Origin: Aromatoleum diolicum
GTDB taxonomy: Bacteria; Pseudomonadota; Gammaproteobacteria; Burkholderiales; Rhodocyclaceae
Direction: 5' to 3'
Length of the DNA: 64,000 nt
Assembly: GCF_012910955.1 (NCBI RefSeq)
Contig: NZ_WTVQ01000007.1
Location: 62,001 to 126,000, forward strand
Shown here: positions 45,346 through 54,787 of the stretch, one piece after another
Layout: each line of letters opens with the position of its first letter
Numbering within the stretch: position 1 is the first letter of the stretch
The notes under the pieces: generated by a model
Told to the model about the DNA's origin: nothing
Database searches by the model: none
What the model saw: only the letters and a program-made list of their open reading frames with translations
Position numbers and translations under genes: made by a program

Positions 45346-46805
45346 GCGTGACGCTCCGGCAGCGCGGGCGGTTCGCCGCGCGGCAATTCGATGACGAAGC
45401 GGGCGCCGCCGCCGGGGCGATTCTCCGCCCGCACGCTGCCCCCGTGCGCTTCGGCCACCGCCTGCACGATCGACAGCCCCAAACCGACGCCCGGGATGCC
45501 GGATTCGCCCTGTCCGCGGCTGAACTTGTCGAACAGCTGGCGTTCGCGTCCCGGCGGCAGCCCCGGGCCGTCGTCGGCGACAACGATGTCGATATGGGTC
45601 TCGCGCTCGCGCGCGGCGATCTCGATCGTGCTGCCGGGCGGCGTGTACTTGGCCGCGTTTTCCAGCAGATTGCACAGGGCGCGCTCCATCAACACCGCGT
45701 CCACCTCGATCAGCGGCAACTCGGCGGGCAGATCGAAGCTCAGGCGGTGATTTGCGAGCTGCCGCGCGCGTGCCTGCAAGGCGGCGCCGACCACTTCTTC
45801 GAGCGGTTGCCATTCGCGCCGCAGACGGATCTGACCGGATTGCAGGCGCGCCATGTCGAGCAGGTTATGCACCTGCGCGCTGCTGCGCAGGGCATCGTCG
45901 CGGATCGCCTGCACCAGTTCGGTTTGCGCCGCCGAAAGCGGCGGCGTGCTCATTTGCAGGGTGTCGGCCAGTCCGACCAAGGCCGTGAGCGGCGTGCGCA
46001 AGTCATGCGACAGCGCCCCGAGCAGCGAATTGCGCAGACGCTCCGACGCCATGTCCAGCTGCGCCGCCTGCGCGACGGCGACGTAATGCACGCGTTCGAG
46101 GGCAATCGCGATCAGCGTCGCAAAGGTTTCAAGCAGCTGGCGCTGTTCGGCCGTGAAGCCCGGACTGCCGTCGGGGCAAACGATCGCCATCGTCCCGTGC
46201 GCGCGCGTCGGCGCCTGCAGGGGGAGCAGCAGGTGCGCGTCGTCCTCGGTGTGGCGGGTGCTCGTCGCGGGCGCTGCGTCACCCGTGTCCGCCTGCAGTA
46301 GCGTGGCCTGGGCGCCAAAACCGTCATGCACGAAGCGTTCGGCGATCTCCGCGATCTGTTCCGTGGTCAGTGCGCCCGACAACTCGCGCCCCATCTCGTA
46401 GAGCGCGCGTGTTCGCTTTTCGCGCTCCTCGGCGGCATCGCGCTGCGCCCGCAGGCCGGTCGCGAGCTCGGCCGTGATCAGTGCCACCGCAAGCATCACG
46501 CCGAAAGTCACGAGGTACTGCAGATCGCTGACGGCGAGCGTCAGGTGCGGGGCGACGAAGAAAAAATCGAACAGCACCACCGACAGGAAGGCCGCCAGGA
46601 CCGCCGGGCCGCGTCCCAGCCGCACCGCCGCGAACAGCACCGCGAGCGGAAACAGCATCACGATATTGACCGGGTCGACGTGGCGCAGCAGCGGTGCGCT
46701 CGCCGCCGCAACGGTGCACACGACCGCCGCCGCAATGGCGTACGCGCGCCAGCCGGCAGGGCGGTCGGTGAGCGGGGCGAAGAGTTTGCGGGCCGACGTG
46801 GGCAT
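45342..46805 (-). CDS. kdpD: KdpD-like sensor histidine kinase lacking the N-terminal KdpD/Usp sensor region
   Basis: A 487-aa kinase, against about 895 in E. coli KdpD. The N-terminal cytoplasmic KdpD domain with its Walker motifs and the Usp domain are missing. The protein starts just before the four transmembrane helices (residues about 20-115, with LFDFFFVAPHLTLAVSD typical of KdpD). A GAF domain, the HisKA box LGALSHDLRTPLTALVGLAD, ENAAKYTPPGS and the ATP site DDGPGLPP follow. The start at 46805 is supported by length of the reading frame; nothing KdpD-like precedes it upstream. Confidence 0.9.
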   Translation of the reverse strand: MPTSARKLFAPLTDRPAGWRAYAIAAAVVCTVAAASAPLLRHVDPVNIVMLFPLAVLFAAVRLGRGPAVLAAFLSVVLFDFFFVAPHLTLAVSDLQYLVTFGVMLAVALITAELATGLRAQRDAAEEREKRTRALYEMGRELSGALTTEQIAEIAERFVHDGFGAQATLLQADTGDAAPATSTRHTEDDAHLLLPLQAPTRAHGTMAIVCPDGSPGFTAEQRQLLETFATLIAIALERVHYVAVAQAAQLDMASERLRNSLLGALSHDLRTPLTALVGLADTLQMSTPPLSAAQTELVQAIRDDALRSSAQVHNLLDMARLQSGQIRLRREWQPLEEVVGAALQARARQLANHRLSFDLPAELPLIEVDAVLMERALCNLLENAAKYTPPGSTIEIAARERETHIDIVVADDGPGLPPGRERQLFDKFSRGQGESGIPGVGLGLSIVQAVAEAHGGSVRAENRPGGGARFVIELPRGEPPALPERHA

Positions 46806-46909
46806 CGGTGAACTTTAACCTGCCCGCGCCCTTGCGACCTGAGTCTCAAGTGTGTGGCATTAAGCCAGCCAGCGCGGAGTTGTTCCCTGCGGCTCTCCAA
46901 CTCGCCGCG

Positions 46910-47692
46910 CTATCGTCCGCTGAAGCGGGGTGCGCGCTTCGCGAAGAAGGCGTCCATGCCTTCGCGATAGTCGTCGGTGTCGAGGAACGCGAAGGCCGCC
47001 CGCTTTTCGTCCAGGCTCAGTGGCCGATCCTGCGTCAGCCGATGCACCCACTGTTTGTGCCAGCGCGACACCAGCGGTGCCCCTGCGGCGATGCGTGCGG
47101 CGCTGGACTGCGCCTCGTCGAGCACCTGTTCGTCGTCGGTGACGCGGGTCAGCAGCCCTTTTTGCAGCGCCTCGCGGGCGCCGAGGATGCGTCCCTCGAG
47201 CAGGATTTCGAGCAGTACCGCCGGGCCGACGAGTTCCAGCAGTCCCGCCATCTCTCCCGGATACATCGAAAAACCGAGGCGGTTGATCGGTGCGCCAAAG
47301 CGTGCCGATTCGCCGGCGATGCGCAGGTCGCAGCAACCGGCAATTTCCAGTCCGCCACCGATGCACGCCCCCTGGATCGCAGCGACGGTGGGAATCGGGC
47401 AGGTGCGGATCGCGTCCAGCGCGGCGGCCACCAGGGTGTCGTGATAGTGCAGCGCGTCGTCGACGGTCGCGCGCACGGTCAGAAATTCCTCGATGTCTCC
47501 GCCGGCCGCAAAGGCCTTGTCACCTGCACCGCGCAGGACCACGCAACGCAGCTCCGGGGTCGCGGCGATGCCGTCAAACGCCTCGCGCAGCGCCACCCAC
47601 ATCGCCGAATCGATGGCGTTGAGCTTGTCCGCGTTCGACAGGGTCAGGGTGGCGATGGCGCCATCCGAAGAAAAGAGTATTTCGCCGCTCAT
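46910..47692 (-). CDS. Enoyl-CoA hydratase/isomerase family protein
   Basis: A 260-aa crotonase. The oxyanion-hole segments are AFAAGGDIEEFL and PTVAAIQGACIGGGLEIAGC, and the catalytic region is RFGAPINRLGFSMYPGEMAG. Of the two crotonase acidic positions, Glu is retained in PGEMAG; the earlier one is not clear, so hydratase versus isomerase or hydrolase activity is open. It diverges from the DUF485-actP operon across 215 bp containing several inverted repeats. Confidence 0.87.
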   Translation of the reverse strand: MSGEILFSSDGAIATLTLSNADKLNAIDSAMWVALREAFDGIAATPELRCVVLRGAGDKAFAAGGDIEEFLTVRATVDDALHYHDTLVAAALDAIRTCPIPTVAAIQGACIGGGLEIAGCCDLRIAGESARFGAPINRLGFSMYPGEMAGLLELVGPAVLLEILLEGRILGAREALQKGLLTRVTDDEQVLDEAQSSAARIAAGAPLVSRWHKQWVHRLTQDRPLSLDEKRAAFAFLDTDDYREGMDAFFAKRAPRFSGR

Positions 47693-47716
47693 GGCTGGGC
47701 CCCAAAGCTAAAAACT

Positions 47717-47758
47717 GAGTGCAACACTCGGAAATTATTGAATTGTTGCGCTGCGCAA
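47717..47758. promoter_or_regulatory. Two short inverted repeats upstream of the enoyl-CoA hydratase gene
   Basis: GAGTG-CAA-CACTC (47717-47729) and TTGCGC-T-GCGCAA (47746-47758) lie 25-66 bp upstream of the hydratase start, in the divergent region. Each could be an operator. No regulator can be assigned from sequence. Confidence 0.35.
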
Positions 47759-47766
47759 AAAAACTT

Positions 47767-47795
47767 CCATACTGTGTGGTATGGAGTCATATAGA
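47767..47795 (+). promoter_or_regulatory. Promoter of DUF485-actP with CCATAC-N6-GTATGG operator
   Basis: The inverted repeat CCATAC-TGTGTG-GTATGG (47767-47784) is followed after 5 bp by the -10-like TATAGA (47790-47795). The same repeat in the same position relative to a -10 box is found at 23999-24029 before the CoA-transferase gene. The leader from here to the start codon is about 110 nt. Confidence 0.6.
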
Positions 47796-47907
47796 TGATA
47801 TATCATCCGCTCGTCGAACCCACCGCAGCAGACGGCCGGGTCGGCACCCAGGGGGTGGTTGGAGGAGGTGACGTGCTTGACGTTGCTTTTTTGAGGAGGG
47901 AGGAAAT

Positions 47908-48228
47908 ATGTCCGTTTCAATGTATGCGCACATAAGGCGCAATCCGCGTTTTGACGAACTGGTGTCGAAGCGCACCCGTTTCGCGACGATCCTGTCGGTC
48001 ATCGTACTGACGATTTTCTATGGTTTCGTGATGATGGTCGCGTTTGCACCCAGCGTGATCGGCATGCGACTGTCCGAGGGCAGTAACCTGACCTTCGGAA
48101 TCGCGGCCGGTCTGTTCCAGTTCGTGTTCTTCTGGGTGCTGACCTTTGTGTACGTGCGTCGCGCCAACGGCGAATTCGACGACATCAATAACGAGATCGT
48201 GCGCTCCGCATGGAAGGACGAAAAATAA
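47908..48228 (+). CDS. yjcH: DUF485 membrane protein, companion of ActP (YjcH-like)
   Basis: A 106-aa inner membrane protein with two transmembrane helices (about residues 28-50 and 64-86) and the DUF485 pattern [31 protein letters not shown], and [16 protein letters not shown]. It is almost always encoded before acetate permease actP and is thought to support it. A strong GAGGAGGGAGGA precedes the ATG. Its stop overlaps the actP ATG by one base (TAATG). Confidence 0.92.
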   Translation: MSVSMYAHIRRNPRFDELVSKRTRFATILSVIVLTIFYGFVMMVAFAPSVIGMRLSEGSNLTFGIAAGLFQFVFFWVLTFVYVRRANGEFDDINNEIVRSAWKDEK

Positions 48229-49904
48229 TGAAAGCGCCTTTCCTGTCCCGTCTCGCCGCCGGCCTGCTGTCGCTGTCGGTTGCCGCCGCAGCCTTCGCCG
48301 GTGACGCAATTGCACAAACCGAAAAGCAGGGTCTCAATCTCACTGCCATCGGCATGTTTTTCGTGTTCGTGCTGATGACCCTCGGCATCACCTACTGGGC
48401 GGCCAGCCGCACCAAGACCACCGCCGACTTCTACACCGCGGGCGGCGGCATCACCGGCTGGCAGAACGGCCTGGCGATCGCTGGCGACTACATGTCGGCC
48501 GCGACCCTGCTGGGTCTGACCGCGATGATGTACACCCAGGGCGTCGATGCCTACATCTACATGATCGCGTTCTTCGTGGGCTGGCCGATCATCCTGTTCC
48601 TGATGGCCGAACGCCTGCGCAACCTCGGCAAGTTCACCTTCGCCGACATCACCGCCTACCGCCTCGACCAGGGGAAGGTGCGCACGATGGCGGCAATCAG
48701 CTCGCTGACCGTGGTGTGCTTCTACCTCGTCGCGCAGATGGTCGGTGCCGGCCAGCTCATCAAGCTGCTGTTCGGTCTCGACTATGTCTACGCGCTGTTC
48801 GTCGTCGGCGCGCTGATGATGGTCTACGTGACCTTCGGCGGCATGGTCGCCACCACCTGGGTGCAGATCATCAAGGCCTGCATGCTGCTGATCGGCGGCA
48901 CCACCGTGATGCTGCTCGCATTCAGCCAGTTCGGCTTCAGCTTCGACGAACTGACGACGCGTGCGATGGAAGTGCACAAGCTCGGGGACAAGCTGCTGGC
49001 TCCGGGCAGCCTGCTCGCCGATCCGGTCACCGCGATCTCGCTCGGCCTGGGCCTGATGTTCGGTACCGCCGGCCTGCCGCACATCCTGATGCGCTTCTTC
49101 ACCGTCACCGACGCCAAGGAAGCGCGCAAGTCGGTGCTTTACGCCTCGGGCATCGTCGCCTACTTCTTCAACGTCATCGCCATCATGGGCCTGTGCGCGA
49201 TCCTGATCGTCGGCACCAGCCCGGAGTTCTTCGAAGGTGGCGTGATCGGCGGCAAGGTCATCGGCGGCGGCAACATGATTGCGATGCACCTGGCCAAGGC
49301 GGTCGGCGGCAACCTGCTGCTGGGCTTCCTGTCGGCTGTGGCGTTCGCGACGATTCTTGCCGTGGTGGCCGGTCTGGCACTTGCCGGCGCGTCGGCGATC
49401 TCGCATGACATCTACTCGCGCGTCATCATGAAGGGCAAGGCGTCGGAAAAGACCGAACTGCGCGTATCGAAGTTCGCCACGATCGGCCTCGGTATCGTCG
49501 CAGTCCTGCTCGGCATCGCGTTCGAGAAGATGAACATTGCGTTCATGGTCGCGCTGGCCTTCGGCGTCGCGGCTTCGGCCAACTTCCCGGTGCTGATCCT
49601 GTCGATGTACTGGAGGGGCCTGACGACCCGCGGCGCGTTGTGGGGCGGCTACTCGGGCCTCATCAGCGCGGTGCTGTTCGTCGTGCTGTCGAAGTCGGTG
49701 TGGGTCGACGTGCTGCACAACGCTGCAGCGATCTTCCCCTACACGCAGCCGGCGCTGTTCTCGATGCCGATCGCGTTCCTGCTGGCGATCATCGTCTCGA
49801 AGATGGATAGCAGCGTGCGCGCCAAGAGTGAAATCGAGGCCTTCGAAGACCAGTACGTCCGCGCGCAGACCGGTGTCGGCGCAGAGACTGCTGCAGCGCA
49901 CTAA
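48228..49904 (+). CDS. actP: Cation/acetate symporter ActP
   Basis: A 558-aa sodium:solute symporter of the SSS family for acetate and related monocarboxylates. An N-terminal signal-like segment (residues 1 to about 26) precedes 13 transmembrane helices. Signatures include [54 protein letters not shown] and [20 protein letters not shown]. The gene ends in a strong bidirectional terminator. Together with the CoA-transferase and AckA-Pta it gives the cell acetate uptake and activation. Confidence 0.95.
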   Translation: MKAPFLSRLAAGLLSLSVAAAAFAGDAIAQTEKQGLNLTAIGMFFVFVLMTLGITYWAASRTKTTADFYTAGGGITGWQNGLAIAGDYMSAATLLGLTAMMYTQGVDAYIYMIAFFVGWPIILFLMAERLRNLGKFTFADITAYRLDQGKVRTMAAISSLTVVCFYLVAQMVGAGQLIKLLFGLDYVYALFVVGALMMVYVTFGGMVATTWVQIIKACMLLIGGTTVMLLAFSQFGFSFDELTTRAMEVHKLGDKLLAPGSLLADPVTAISLGLGLMFGTAGLPHILMRFFTVTDAKEARKSVLYASGIVAYFFNVIAIMGLCAILIVGTSPEFFEGGVIGGKVIGGGNMIAMHLAKAVGGNLLLGFLSAVAFATILAVVAGLALAGASAISHDIYSRVIMKGKASEKTELRVSKFATIGLGIVAVLLGIAFEKMNIAFMVALAFGVAASANFPVLILSMYWRGLTTRGALWGGYSGLISAVLFVVLSKSVWVDVLHNAAAIFPYTQPALFSMPIAFLLAIIVSKMDSSVRAKSEIEAFEDQYVRAQTGVGAETAAAH

Positions 49905-49946
49905 GCCCCTCTAGCAACATCCCGCCGCGCCATACGGTGCGGCGGC

Positions 49947-49988
49947 AAAACCCCCGTCAGGGCCAAGCCCTGACGGGGGTTGTTTTTT
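49947..49988. terminator. Bidirectional Rho-independent terminator between actP and the Tad locus
   Basis: AAACCCCCGTCAGGG / CCCTGACGGGGGTT with a short loop, then seven T on the plus strand and TTTTG on the minus strand. It can end both the actP transcript and the Tad operon, whose last gene stops at 50013. Confidence 0.9.
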
Positions 49989-50012
49989 TGTGCAGCCCTT
50001 GCGGGCGAGGGG

Positions 50013-51425
50013 TCAGTCTTTCGCGGTAAGGGGAGCGCGCGCGACCGCAAGCTTTGCTGCGGGAACGCGGGCGACGGTGCTGCAAAGGCCGAGTGCGGCG
50101 CAGGCATCGCTCGTCGTGAGGTCGCGTCCCAGCATCAGTCGCACATCGACAACCATGTTCGATGCCGCCGCCTGGATCGTTGGCCGGAAGGGCAGACGGG
50201 CAGCAAACGCCTCGGCGGCGTCACGGTAGCCATCGCGATACTCGACGTAGGAAGCCGGCTGGTTGTAAGGCTGTTGATTCGTCAGCCGCGGGCGCGCAAC
50301 GCCCTGCTTTCCGAGCAGCGCCGCGAGCCGCCGGGCGAGGCCTTCACCGCCATGACCGTTCGCGATCTCGTAGCGCGCAGACCGCAATACGGCTGCGACC
50401 GGCGCGGACACGGGCGCTGGGGATCCCGCCGCCTCGGTGGCTGCTCGCTGGGTTGGGGAAAGCGTGGGAGCGGATACCGAAGGTGCTGGAGCGGGCACTG
50501 AAGGAGGCGCGACGGCTGCAATGATCGCCGCGGCTTCGAGCACCGCTGCGGCCGGCTTTGCCGGGCCGTTGTGCAATTCGAAAACGTTGTTTGCGACTTT
50601 CACCAGCACCGTGCGCGGCGTGGTGCTGACCGAAAGCGCTGGCACCGTAGCGGGGCTGACGGGAGCCGGACGTTCGACTTTGCTCGCGGGTTGATCGAAT
50701 GGCCGCGCCACCGTGTTCGGTACAGCAAGCAGCGGCATCGGTGCCGTGGTGGCAGGCGTTTCCGTGCTTATCGGGCTTACCGTGCTAACCGGGCTTACCG
50801 TCACAGCCGTTGCCGTTGCCGTTGCCGCTGCCGTTGCAGGGGCTGTCGTCGCGGGCCGCGTGGCATGCCCGGTGGGGGCGGGGGCTGGCGGCCAGGCGCC
50901 GCTGGCGCGGGCATCAGCAAATTCGGCCTTGTCCTGCATGCCGAGGCGTTGGTATGTGGTCGCCAGATTGCTCCAGGCGCGGCGGTTGTTGCCGTCGAGT
51001 TCGACCGCCCGGCGCAGCGATGCGACGGCGGCTTCGTCCCGGCCGGCGAGTTGCAGCGCGTAACCGAGGTTGTTGTGCAGGTGACTCGCGCTGGGGGTGA
51101 TGCTCACCGCCCGTTCGAGCGCCTTCAGGCCGTCGTCGAACTGGCCCATTTGCACCTGCAGCGAGCCCAGCGCGCTCCACGCGGCGGCGTATCCGGGGTC
51201 AGCCTCGAGGGCCTTGCGGTACGCGGCAATCGCCTGTTCGTTCGCGCCCTGGCCTTCCTTGTAACGTCCAAGGGCGAAATAGCCCGTCGCATTCGATCCG
51301 CCGTGACGCACGGTTTGCACCGGTGCAACTTTCCAGGCATTTACCGGCATCGTCGGGCTCGTGCTGCAGGCGCCAAGCACGAGCGCCGCAAGCACGGGTT
51401 TCAACGTGAGCGCAAACTTGTTCAT
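50013..51425 (-). CDS. tadD: TadD-like TPR lipoprotein with LytR_C-like C-terminal domain
   Basis: A 470-aa protein. The lipobox VLGACSTS gives Cys20 as lipidated residue. TPR repeats (residues about 45-175) include GANEQAIAAYRKALEADPGY, LKALERAVSITPSASHLHNN, and VASLRRAVELDGNNRRAWSN. A long Thr/Ala/Pro-rich linker follows with tandem DNA repeats. The last 110 residues, YEIANGHGGEGLARRLAALL and beyond, resemble the LytR_C domain. TadD-like lipoproteins are needed for pilus biogenesis. The LytR_C end suggests contact with peptidoglycan; that is inference. Confidence 0.85.
   Translation of the reverse strand: MNKFALTLKPVLAALVLGACSTSPTMPVNAWKVAPVQTVRHGGSNATGYFALGRYKEGQGANEQAIAAYRKALEADPGYAAAWSALGSLQVQMGQFDDGLKALERAVSITPSASHLHNNLGYALQLAGRDEAAVASLRRAVELDGNNRRAWSNLATTYQRLGMQDKAEFADARASGAWPPAPAPTGHATRPATTAPATAAATATATAVTVSPVSTVSPISTETPATTAPMPLLAVPNTVARPFDQPASKVERPAPVSPATVPALSVSTTPRTVLVKVANNVFELHNGPAKPAAAVLEAAAIIAAVAPPSVPAPAPSVSAPTLSPTQRAATEAAGSPAPVSAPVAAVLRSARYEIANGHGGEGLARRLAALLGKQGVARPRLTNQQPYNQPASYVEYRDGYRDAAEAFAARLPFRPTIQAAASNMVVDVRLMLGRDLTTSDACAALGLCSTVARVPAAKLAVARAPLTAKD
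50757..50837. repeat. In-gene tandem repeats in tadD linker
   Basis: GGGCTTACCGT occurs twice 18 bp apart, and then about five copies of the hexamer GCCGTT (one with GCCGCT). Both units are multiples of three, so copy-number change would alter linker length without frameshift. Confidence 0.7.
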
Positions 51426-51442
51426 CCCGGTTCTCCTGGGTG

Positions 51443-52390
51443 TCAGCCGCCGCTGCTGCCGGCCATCGTCGGTAGCAGGATGCGGTAAATCTGGATCATC
51501 GCTGGCCCGAGCAGCACCAGCATCAACGACGGGAAGATGAAGAAGATCAGCGGGAAAAGCAGCTTCAGCGCGATTTTCGCGGCGGCTTCCTCGGCGCGCT
51601 GGCGGCGGCGCGTGCGCAGCATGTCGGAATGGACTCGCAGCGAGGCGGCAATGCTGGTGCCGAAGCGTTCCGCCTGGATGATCATCGCGACGAAGCCCTC
51701 CACTTCCTCGACACCGGTGCGGTTGGCGAGGTTGCGCAAGGCGCGCGCACGTTCGAGACCGGCGCGCAGCTCCAGTGTGACGAGATGGAGTTCCTCGGCG
51801 AGCGTCTCGCTTTTGTGCTGCATCTCGTCAGCGACGCGAACGAGCGCCGCCTCGACGCCAAGCCCGGCCTCGACGCAGACCGTCATCAGGTCAAGCGCGT
51901 CCGGGAAGGTCTCGAAGATCTCGCGCTGGCGCACGAAGATCAATCGATTGAGCACTATGTTCGGCAGGTAGTAGCCGACGGTCGCAGCAAGCAGCACGAC
52001 GAACAGTGTGCCCTGAAACTGCAGCTCGGGGCTTGAAATCAGCACCGTGAAATACGCGAGCAGAGGAAGGCCGAGCGCCAGCGCGGTCTTGATGCCGAAA
52101 AAAGCGAGCGGTGCGGACGCGTGACGGATCCCGGCGTGCATGAAGCGTGCGCGTAGTGCGGAGGTGTCCTCGCTGTCCTCGGGGGCCGAGAGCTTCGCAA
52201 ACGGTCGGGTGAGCCTTACTGTTCGCTCAACCCACGTGTCGGCGGAGGGCGTCGCCACCCCCTTCCCACCACCCAGCGCGATCAGACGCTCCGCGGTCGG
52301 CGAGCGCGAGAAAAGACTCATCACAAAGAACGCACCGGCCGAAACGGCGATGAACAGTAGTCCGAGAAATGCGACCTGGGTATAGTTCAT
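51443..52390 (-). CDS. tadC: Tad pilus inner-membrane platform protein TadC
   Basis: A 315-aa type II secretion F-domain protein. Transmembrane segments lie near residues 7-28, about 105-150 and 275-305. The cytosolic GspF domain has FPDALDLMTVCVEAGLGVEA, ELHLVTLELRAGLERARAL and RFGTSIAASLRVHSDMLRTR. It pairs with TadB (next gene upstream, 27 bp) as platform for Flp pilus assembly. Confidence 0.93.
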   Translation of the reverse strand: MNYTQVAFLGLLFIAVSAGAFFVMSLFSRSPTAERLIALGGGKGVATPSADTWVERTVRLTRPFAKLSAPEDSEDTSALRARFMHAGIRHASAPLAFFGIKTALALGLPLLAYFTVLISSPELQFQGTLFVVLLAATVGYYLPNIVLNRLIFVRQREIFETFPDALDLMTVCVEAGLGVEAALVRVADEMQHKSETLAEELHLVTLELRAGLERARALRNLANRTGVEEVEGFVAMIIQAERFGTSIAASLRVHSDMLRTRRRQRAEEAAAKIALKLLFPLIFFIFPSLMLVLLGPAMIQIYRILLPTMAGSSGG

Positions 52391-52417
52391 GTTTGTCCCC
52401 TTGTCATTGCCGTATAG

Positions 52418-53392
52418 TTAGACCCGGATGCGGATGATCTTGCGCATCCAAAGGACGCCGAGGACCATCAAGCACAGCGCGCCATATATGAAGTTGATGC
52501 CCGCGGGGTCTTCCCACAGCACTTTCATGAAGTCGGGGTGGACAATGTTAACCATGGCCGCCGTCGCAAACGGCAGGCTACCGAGAATCCACGCCGACAG
52601 CCGTCCCTCGGCGGACAAGGTGCGGATTTCACCATACAGTTTCAGGCGCGCGCGGATGATCGCGCTGATGTTGTCCAGCAGTTCGGCAAGGTTGCCGCCG
52701 GATTCGCGCTGGATCAGCACCGCGATCACGAAGTAGCTCAGGTCCGTGCTGTCGGTGCGTGAGGCAAGGTTCAGCAGCGCCGTCTGCTGCGGCACGCCGT
52801 AATTCATCTCGTCGAACAGGATGCGGTACTCGCCTCCGATCGGGTCCTTCATTTCCTCCGCGACCATCTTGATTGCAGTTGGAAACGCATGCCCTGCACG
52901 CATCGCCCGCCCCATCAAGTCGAGGGCTTCGGGCAATTGCCGCTCAAAGTGCTGCATGTGCTGGGAACGTGCCCGCAGCACATAAAACGTTGGCAGCGCG
53001 GCCAGCACCCCGCCCACCACTAGGCCGATGAACATGGGCCGGTTTAGCAGTACCGGCAGCGCGAATCCCAGCGCGGCGAGCGCCACTGTCCAGCCGAGGA
53101 ACTGAGTGAGGGACAGTGACAGGCGCGACTGGATGATCATCCGGTTGACGCCTTCCAGGTGCGTTATCGCCGAGAGCAGTCGGTCGCCACTTGCCGAGCC
53201 CGTGGCATTTTGTTCCTTGTACAGCGACGCAGCGCGCGTGCCCTGCACGCCGGTCGAAACCTCTTCGAGACGCCGGTTGAGGCGTTTTACTTCAGCGCTG
53301 TGCGTCGAGGCCCACCACAAATAACCGCCTTCGAGGAACAGCACGACGGCGATGAAGGTCGCCAGTGCAAAAAGCAGGGTCAGGATGTCCAT
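52418..53392 (-). CDS. tadB: Tad pilus inner-membrane platform protein TadB
   Basis: A 324-aa GspF-type platform protein with N-terminal and central membrane helices and FERQLPEALDLMGRAMRAGH, FPTAIKMVAEEMKDPIGGEY and VLIQRESGGNLAELLDNISA. The start is 7 bp after the tadA stop. It probably works as a heterodimer with TadC. Confidence 0.94.
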   Translation of the reverse strand: MDILTLLFALATFIAVVLFLEGGYLWWASTHSAEVKRLNRRLEEVSTGVQGTRAASLYKEQNATGSASGDRLLSAITHLEGVNRMIIQSRLSLSLTQFLGWTVALAALGFALPVLLNRPMFIGLVVGGVLAALPTFYVLRARSQHMQHFERQLPEALDLMGRAMRAGHAFPTAIKMVAEEMKDPIGGEYRILFDEMNYGVPQQTALLNLASRTDSTDLSYFVIAVLIQRESGGNLAELLDNISAIIRARLKLYGEIRTLSAEGRLSAWILGSLPFATAAMVNIVHPDFMKVLWEDPAGINFIYGALCLMVLGVLWMRKIIRIRV

Positions 53393-53399
53393 GTCAGCC

Positions 53400-54752
53400 T
53401 CACTCGAAGCGTCGCGTCGGGTCGAACATATCCTCGGGCAGGCGGATGCCGAAGGATCGCAGGCGGTCGGCGAAGTGCGGACGCACGCCGGTTGCGGCGA
53501 ACTGACCCTGCACCACGCCGGCTTCCGATATGCCCTGCTGGCGGAAGGTGAAGATCTCCTGCATCGTGATCATGTCGCCCTCCATGCCGGTGATCTCCTG
53601 GATGCTCATCAGCTTGCGCTTGCCGTCGGCCAGCCGGCTTGCCTGCACGATCACGCCAATCGCGCTGGCGATCTGTGCGCGCGCGACCTTTGGCGGCAGA
53701 TTCGCGCCGGACATGCCAATCATGTTCTCCATGCGGCCCAGCGCGTCACGCGGGGTGTTCGCATGCACCGTCGTCATCGAGCCCTCGTGGCCGGTGTTCA
53801 TCGCCTGCAGCACATCGAAGGCCTCGGCGCCGCGCGTCTCGCCGAGGATGATTCGGTCCGGCCGCATGCGCAGCGCATTGCGTACGAGGGAACGCTGCGT
53901 CACCTCGCCTTTGCCCTCGATGTTCGGCGGGCGGGTTTCAAGCCGCACCACGTGAGGCTGCTGCAGCTGCAGTTCGGCCGCGTCCTCGATCGTGACAATG
54001 CGCTCGTCCTCGGGAATGTTGTGCGACAGGATGTTCAGCAATGTCGTCTTGCCGCTGCCGGTGCCGCCGGATATCAGGATATTCACCTTAGCCCGCACCA
54101 GCCCGGCGAGCAGTTCGGCCATTCCGGGGGTCAGTGCCTTGAACTCGATCAGCTTCTCGATCGTCAGCGGAATCGCAGCGAAACGGCGAATCGACACCAC
54201 CGGCCCGTCGAGCGCCAGCGGCGGGATGATGGCGTTCACCCGCGAGCCGTCGGGCAGGCGCGCATCCACCATCGGGCTCGATTCATCGACACGCCGTCCG
54301 ACCCGCGACACAATCTTGTCGATGATCTTCATCAGGTGCGCGTCGTCGCTGAAGGTGATGTTCGTAAGTTCGATCTTGCCGTGGCGTTCGACGTAGATCT
54401 GCTGAGAGCCGTTGATCAGGATGTCCGATACGGTTGGGTCGGCCAGCAGCGGCTCGATCGGCCCCAATCCGAGCATCTCGTACTGGATGTCGCGCACCAG
54501 GTCGCGCCGTTCGTTGGTGTTAACGACAACGTTCTCTTCGGCAAGCAGGCGCTCGACCATCAGGCGCAACTCTTCGCGCAGCCGCTCCGGTGCGAGGTTC
54601 TCCATCGCCTCCAGGTCGATGCGCGACAGCAGCAGCTGATGGATGCGCATCTTCAGGCTCTGGTAAGCCTTGCTGGCACCGGCATCGGGCGCGACCTGCG
54701 GGCGCAGGGCACTTTCCGCCGAGACTGATTCGAGGCGCTGACGCAGACTCAT
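53400..54752 (-). CDS. tadA: Tad pilus assembly ATPase TadA (CpaF)
   Basis: A 450-aa secretion ATPase of the CpaF/TadA type. The N-terminal helical domain is followed by [14 protein letters not shown] (Walker A), [13 protein letters not shown] (Asp box), [20 protein letters not shown] (Walker B) and [18 protein letters not shown] (His box). It powers pilus extension and, in Tad systems, retraction too. No separate PilT is in the locus. Confidence 0.95.
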   Translation of the reverse strand: MSLRQRLESVSAESALRPQVAPDAGASKAYQSLKMRIHQLLLSRIDLEAMENLAPERLREELRLMVERLLAEENVVVNTNERRDLVRDIQYEMLGLGPIEPLLADPTVSDILINGSQQIYVERHGKIELTNITFSDDAHLMKIIDKIVSRVGRRVDESSPMVDARLPDGSRVNAIIPPLALDGPVVSIRRFAAIPLTIEKLIEFKALTPGMAELLAGLVRAKVNILISGGTGSGKTTLLNILSHNIPEDERIVTIEDAAELQLQQPHVVRLETRPPNIEGKGEVTQRSLVRNALRMRPDRIILGETRGAEAFDVLQAMNTGHEGSMTTVHANTPRDALGRMENMIGMSGANLPPKVARAQIASAIGVIVQASRLADGKRKLMSIQEITGMEGDMITMQEIFTFRQQGISEAGVVQGQFAATGVRPHFADRLRSFGIRLPEDMFDPTRRFE

Positions 54753-54787
54753 TTCATGTTCCCCTCAGAAAACGGCGGTAATGCGCC

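Noticed and set aside
50757-50837. Tandem repeats considered as a CRISPR array or minisatellite
   Set aside because: Units are 6 and 18 bp without unique spacers and are in frame inside tadD; a coding low-complexity linker explains them.
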